DNA of 9,483 bases from positions 1 to 9,483 of the forward strand of contig WJIN01000040.1 of the NCBI GenBank assembly GCA_014730295.1. The letters run 5' to 3'. Shown here one piece after another: positions 6,861 to 9,483 of this stretch. This stretch comes from Promethearchaeota archaeon. Lineage in GTDB: Archaea; Asgardarchaeota; Lokiarchaeia; Sigynarchaeales; SOKP01. The number at the start of each line of letters is the position of its first letter. Within the stretch, counting starts at the first letter, position 1. Under the pieces are notes generated by a model. The model was not told the origin of the DNA. It made no database searches and saw only the letters and a program-made list of their open reading frames with translations. The translations under genes were made by a program, and so were the position numbers.

Positions 6861-8567
6861 TTAGGGAATCATCTCGGGAGGCGGGACTTTCAAGCAAAAT
6901 CCACATTTCCCAAACGATTTAATTGTTTGATCCCAGCAATGCTTATGATATACGCGATCACAGGAAGGACAAGCAATATGACACGCATCTTCATCGGACC
7001 CTGCAATTTTAAGAGAGCATGTGGGACAGTCAATCTGATGACAAATCACGCACGCGACTACGGAAACTTCGAAAATCTTCTTGGATATGAGATTAAATAA
7101 GTCCACGAGATAACTGTAAGGAGTCCATTCATCAAAAAAATCATCAAAAGAGGCGTGTAAGTCCTCTTTACTCTTTTCATGGGTCTCCAAGTCAAATTCA
7201 TTAATAACCGAGACTTTTGGAATACTCATCGGATAATCCCTGGGTAATTCGATTTTGAATTCAAAGGTTAAGTCCTCCGTTTTCATTTTCCCTTTCATAT
7301 CTACTCGAAGAGTGTCAGTTAAGGCATCATAGGATATATTTTGGTAATGTTGCTTGAGTAATTCAAGTTCAAAATTAATACGAGAATTCTTATCTACTAA
7401 CCATGCTAATTCTCTTATCACATCTATCGGCTCAGATTCCTTGGGCACCCAGTTTTGGATAGAAGATAACTCTTTAACGGGTCTATTTAGAATTTCTCGT
7501 AATTCAGCAGAGATGTCAATCGAAGGAGGATTGGGATATGGTTCCAAATCAATGTGTATCACATATTCATCGAAACCATATGTGAGGAGATGGACCTTTA
7601 TCCGAGTTAATGAACTGGGATCGGGTTCAAATTGAAATTCTTGGGAAATATTTCGTAATTGCTCTTCAACCGTCTTCAAACTGAATAATTTTGTTTCAAG
7701 TTCATGAAGAATATCTATAATATGAGGGTTTTTAGTATTGTCCCAAGATGTTAAGGTTTGTAAATTGGTATATGGATCTCCGATTATGGCTTTGACCTCG
7801 TTAGGAAATATTATATTTGGTTTCTGGGGATAATTGGAGAAGTCTATATCAATAAGAAAGGTTCTGGTTAAGGTGATTGTAAGATATACTATTATATGTG
7901 TTGGTTTATCTCCTTTTTCGTCGTATGCATATTCTTGCTGAATAAGAGCTAACTCAGTGGTACCTTCAAGACTTTCTGAATCAGTATCTATGAATAATTC
8001 CTCGGGGGAAGTGACCGCATTTTCGGGTATGATAAATTCATGTTCTCCATAATCTTGTGGCTGAGGTTGTGGTTGTGGGTGTGGGTGTGATTGAGGTTGT
8101 GTTGGAGATTCCGATGGTCCCGTGGGTTCATTATAAAACAACTCATCTCCTGTAGGAGTAAATGTGGATGATTCTATCTCCTCTTCGGGGGGATATTTAT
8201 TGAGATCGGGCGTAATATATTCCTCAATTTCCTCTTCGTTTTTATCCTCCATGTGTATAGGAGGATTTAATTTATTCTGAATCTTTATGTAGAGCTCATC
8301 CAACACACTTAGCACACTGCTTTCAGGAGACCATTGTTCAAGTCCCTCAAGATTCGGTTCGCTCAATAAATTAAGAATGTCATCATCATATATGAGATGT
8401 GGAGGAATTTGAGGAAACTGTTCTGGAAATTTAATCTCTAACTCGTATTTTTGATCATTTGTTTTATGGATGTATCCATACAAATGAGATATGTTGCCCG
8501 AAACCATCCAGAAGGAATATTTCGATGCTATTTGTTGCGCTTCCTTTAAAACTCTCTGTCTGTCCAT
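6861..8567 (-). CDS. Four E2/RWD-like repeats plus C-terminal RING-type finger; putative E3 ubiquitin-ligase-like protein
   Basis: This 568-residue protein has four related units of about 100 residues, at about 1-100, 201-299, 300-396 and 397-498. Each carries a strand with an aromatic-Pro motif (FPEQFPQIPP, FSNYPQKP, LEPYPNPP, LPRDYPMSIP), then a conserved Trp (79, 275, 373, 481) and a closing amphipathic helix. This is the pattern of the E2/UEV/RWD fold. None has an E2-type catalytic Cys, so they should be binding rather than conjugating domains. Residues 101-200 are an acidic, Pro/Gln/His-rich linker. The C-terminus has C506xxC509, C514xxC517, C529, C533xxC536, H541xxC544 and C555xxC558, with YHKHCW as in RING/PHD fingers. 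RWD-like repeats before a RING are the layout of FANCL; RNF25 and RNF14 are other RWD-RING ligases. An E3-like role is inferred. No ubiquitin or E2 gene is nearby. The protein looks cytosolic; its ATG is preceded by a TATA-like box. Confidence 0.82.
   Translation of the reverse strand: MDRQRVLKEAQQIASKYSFWMVSGNISHLYGYIHKTNDQKYELEIKFPEQFPQIPPHLIYDDDILNLLSEPNLEGLEQWSPESSVLSVLDELYIKIQNKLNPPIHMEDKNEEEIEEYITPDLNKYPPEEEIESSTFTPTGDELFYNEPTGPSESPTQPQSHPHPQPQPQPQDYGEHEFIIPENAVTSPEELFIDTDSESLEGTTELALIQQEYAYDEKGDKPTHIIVYLTITLTRTFLIDIDFSNYPQKPNIIFPNEVKAIIGDPYTNLQTLTSWDNTKNPHIIDILHELETKLFSLKTVEEQLRNISQEFQFEPDPSSLTRIKVHLLTYGFDEYVIHIDLEPYPNPPSIDISAELREILNRPVKELSSIQNWVPKESEPIDVIRELAWLVDKNSRINFELELLKQHYQNISYDALTDTLRVDMKGKMKTEDLTFEFKIELPRDYPMSIPKVSVINEFDLETHEKSKEDLHASFDDFFDEWTPYSYLVDLFNLISKKIFEVSVVACVICHQIDCPTCSLKIAGSDEDACHIACPSCDRVYHKHCWDQTIKSFGKCGFCLKVPPPEMIP
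8055..8120 (-). repeat. Low-complexity Pro/Gln/His codon run within the RWD-RING gene
   Basis: Residues about 150-171 read as a run of Pro-Gln and Pro-His pairs (SHPHPQPQPQPQ), encoded by near-repeated CCACAA/CCTCAG/CCCACAC units. It lies in the interdomain linker and is in frame. Length variation between strains would be expected here. Confidence 0.75.
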
Positions 8568-8587
8568 TCGCTCAGCCTTATGAGAAT

Positions 8588-8600
8588 AATTATTTTAAGC
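8588..8600 (-). promoter_or_regulatory. Candidate TATA box for the RWD-RING gene
   Basis: Minus-strand GCTTAAAATAATT has its AT core centred about 27 nt before the ATG at 8567, which predicts transcription starting at or next to the start codon. A weak AAGG lies about 9 nt upstream of the ATG. Confidence 0.35.
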
Positions 8601-8769
8601 TCTAATAAAAGAATGAAAATGCAATCTTAAAAATTTTTATTTATTAAAAAGCGGGAATTCTCCCATTATATCGGTCTATAATAAACTAATCCTTAAAAGC
8701 AGTAATAAAATAAGAATGAAAGATGGAGAAACTAAAACAAGTCATCCATTTATAATATTTGAATAACTA

Positions 8770-8784
8770 GGAAGAAGGAAAAAT
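8770..8784 (-). terminator. Candidate pyrimidine-tract terminator after the Rab-like GTPase gene
   Basis: Minus-strand ATTTTTCCTTCTTCC begins within five bases of the TAA at 8788. An oligo-T/pyrimidine tract directly after a stop is typical of archaeal termination sites. Confidence 0.4.
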
Positions 8785-8787
8785 GAT

Positions 8788-9318
8788 TTAGCCTTGTGTC
8801 CTGGATTCGATAATCCGTCTTGTTAATTCGGTAAACGCGTCATCAACGTTTTCTCCTGTCTTGGCTGAAGTTTCAATATAAATACTGCCCTCGTTCTCCG
8901 CAAAACTTCTTGCTTCGTTTTGATCAATAACTCTCCCTACATCCTCCAACAAATCTGCTTTATTTCCAATCAGTATAAAGGGAATATCTTCTCCAGCAAA
9001 TTGTCGTATCTCCGTAAGCCATTTTCTCGTTTCATTGTAGGTTTGTTCACGCGTGAGGTCGAATACTAATAATGCTCCTGCCGCTCCCTTATAAAATGTA
9101 CTTCTGATAAACTCAAATCGTTGCTGGCCCCCAATATCCCATATTGATAACGTGGCGATCTCCCCAGGCTTGAATTCGACATCTTTCGTTAAGATGTCAA
9201 CGCCAACAGTGAGCTTATAATTCTGTTGAAATCTGTTTTTGATAAACCGCTGGACTAAGCTGGTTTTTCCAACCGCTGCGGCGCCCGTTAATAGGACTTT
9301 CAATTTGAAACTTGACAT
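8788..9318 (-). CDS. Small Rab/Ras-like GTPase
   Basis: The 176-residue protein is a single complete G domain. It has P-loop GAAAVGKTS (12-20), switch I Thr37 in LTVGVD (Rab-like), G3 WDIGGQQRF (60-68), G4 NKAD (119-122) and G5 ETSAKTG (149-155). All nucleotide- and magnesium-binding residues are present, including Gln65 at the place of Ras Gln61, so GTP hydrolysis should be possible. G3 reads GGQ as in Arf proteins rather than AGQ, while switch I and G5 are Rab/Ras-like. The position equivalent to Ras Gly12 is Ala14. The C-terminus (ESRTQG) has no Cys and no CaaX motif, so it cannot be prenylated like eukaryotic Rabs, and there is no Arf-type N-terminal helix. It is a single gene with a TATA-like box about 29 nt upstream and GTGAT close before the ATG. 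Function is probably regulatory; the partner is unknown. Confidence 0.93.
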   Translation of the reverse strand: MSSFKLKVLLTGAAAVGKTSLVQRFIKNRFQQNYKLTVGVDILTKDVEFKPGEIATLSIWDIGGQQRFEFIRSTFYKGAAGALLVFDLTREQTYNETRKWLTEIRQFAGEDIPFILIGNKADLLEDVGRVIDQNEARSFAENEGSIYIETSAKTGENVDDAFTELTRRIIESRTQG

Positions 9319-9340
9319 TCAATCACTTTTTTCAATTTCA

Positions 9341-9353
9341 ATATTATATTAAA
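9341..9353 (-). promoter_or_regulatory. Candidate TATA box for the Rab-like GTPase gene
   Basis: Minus-strand TTTAATATAATAT is centred about 29 nt before the ATG at 9318 and is close to the archaeal TATA consensus. A weak Shine-Dalgarno-like AAGTGAT lies 3 nt before the ATG. A very short leader is likely. Confidence 0.45.
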
Positions 9354-9400
9354 TTAATATAGTAAATCCTATTTAATTATTTATTTACTTTAAATATGAA

Positions 9401-9440
9401 TAAATTTAGGTTTTTTATATTTTTGCTAAAACCAAATTTA
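9401..9440. repeat. 13-bp imperfect inverted repeat (hairpin) in an AT-rich spacer
   Basis: TAAATTTAGGTTTT (9401-9414) pairs with AAAACCAAATTTA (9428-9440), leaving one bulged A at 9408 and a 13-nt loop that includes TTTTT. It lies about 83 bp upstream of the Rab-like GTPase start, beyond its TATA box. It could end transcription arriving from the right, bind a regulator, or be incidental in this AT-rich DNA. The rest of 9361-9483 shows no gene. Confidence 0.6.
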
Positions 9441-9483
9441 GTATAATGTATGAATTAATACTGGTTATAATAATTTATTTATT

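Larger units (their letters stand above)
8568..8787. other. 220-bp non-coding spacer between the RWD-RING and Rab-like GTPase genes
   Basis: No gene is supported here. On the minus strand the left part carries the RWD-RING gene promoter. The middle has GGGAGAATTCCC followed by GCTTTTT (about 8650-8668), a weak 4-bp stem with a T tail. The right end has pyrimidine-rich TTTTTCCTTCTTCC just after the GTPase stop. The spacer suggests that the two minus-strand genes are separate transcription units. Confidence 0.5.

Noticed and set aside
7354..7635. Plus-strand open frame antisense to RWD-like repeat 3
   Set aside because: It is a shadow of a coding region with a strong repeat pattern; no start signals.
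8055..8120. Short repeated units considered as a tandem DNA repeat or CRISPR-like array
   Set aside because: They are in-frame Pro-Gln/Pro-His codons in a protein linker, with no spacers and no repeats outside the gene.
8716..8766. 16-codon plus-strand open frame in the 220-bp spacer
   Set aside because: Too short, no Shine-Dalgarno or promoter, and no recognisable product.
9396..9446. 16-codon hydrophobic plus-strand open frame in the right-hand spacer
   Set aside because: It coincides with the hairpin arms and AT-rich DNA; no ribosome-binding site.
1..9483. tRNA/rRNA genes, insertion sequences, CRISPR arrays or defence systems
   Set aside because: Reading both strands I found no cloverleaf-like T-loop signature, transposase motif, terminal repeats or repeat-spacer array; the longest spacer is 220 bp.

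Overview
The window reads as chromosomal DNA of a low-GC archaeon, most probably an Asgard archaeon (Loki- or Heimdall-type). The evidence is the gene mix. There are two Ras-superfamily GTPases, one of them a large multidomain protein, and a protein with four tandem E2/RWD-like repeats ending in a RING-type zinc finger. Beside them are ordinary archaeal genes: aspartate kinase, a PHP phosphoesterase and an extended SDR. Archaeal expression signals also fit: TATA-like boxes 25-33 nt before the start codons of lone or first genes, oligo-T tracts after stops, and a perfect archaeal Shine-Dalgarno for an internal operon gene. The lineage within Asgard cannot be fixed from this sequence.

Layout. 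(1) Positions 2-1606, + strand: the 3' part of a large GTPase gene that enters from the left edge. Its P-loop lies upstream of the first ATG in the window. After the G domain come a TPR-like helical pair, a long K/E/P-rich linker and a C-terminal coiled coil. (2) Positions 1625-4253, - strand, transcribed right to left: an operon-like trio of an extended SDR (3beta-HSD/epimerase type), a small three-helix membrane protein that overlaps it by one base (TGATG), and a PHP-domain phosphoesterase. It converges on the GTPase gene with 18 bp between stops. (3) Positions 4393-5154, - strand: a predicted seven-helix membrane protein of unknown function. (4) Positions 5315-6742, + strand: a monofunctional aspartate kinase with two C-terminal ACT domains. 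(5) Positions 6861-8567, - strand: a 568-residue protein with one N-terminal E2-like repeat, an acidic and Pro/Gln-rich linker, three more E2/RWD-like repeats and a RING-type finger. (6) Positions 8788-9318, - strand: a compact Rab/Ras-like GTPase. (7) Positions 9319-9483: an AT-rich spacer with a promoter and a long hairpin.

How the genes relate. Aspartate kinase is metabolic housekeeping (first step of the aspartate-family amino acids). The SDR, membrane protein and PHP protein are probably co-expressed; the SDR has a hydrophobic segment of the kind found in membrane-lipid-modifying relatives. The two GTPases and the RWD-RING protein belong to the eukaryote-like signalling repertoire of Asgard archaea. 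They lie close together but seem to be separate transcription units, and no ubiquitin, E1 or active E2 gene is present here.

The most notable item is the RWD-repeat/RING protein. Its domain order, several catalytically dead E2-like folds followed by a C-terminal RING, matches that of the eukaryotic Fanconi anaemia E3 ligase FANCL, which is surprising for an archaeal gene.
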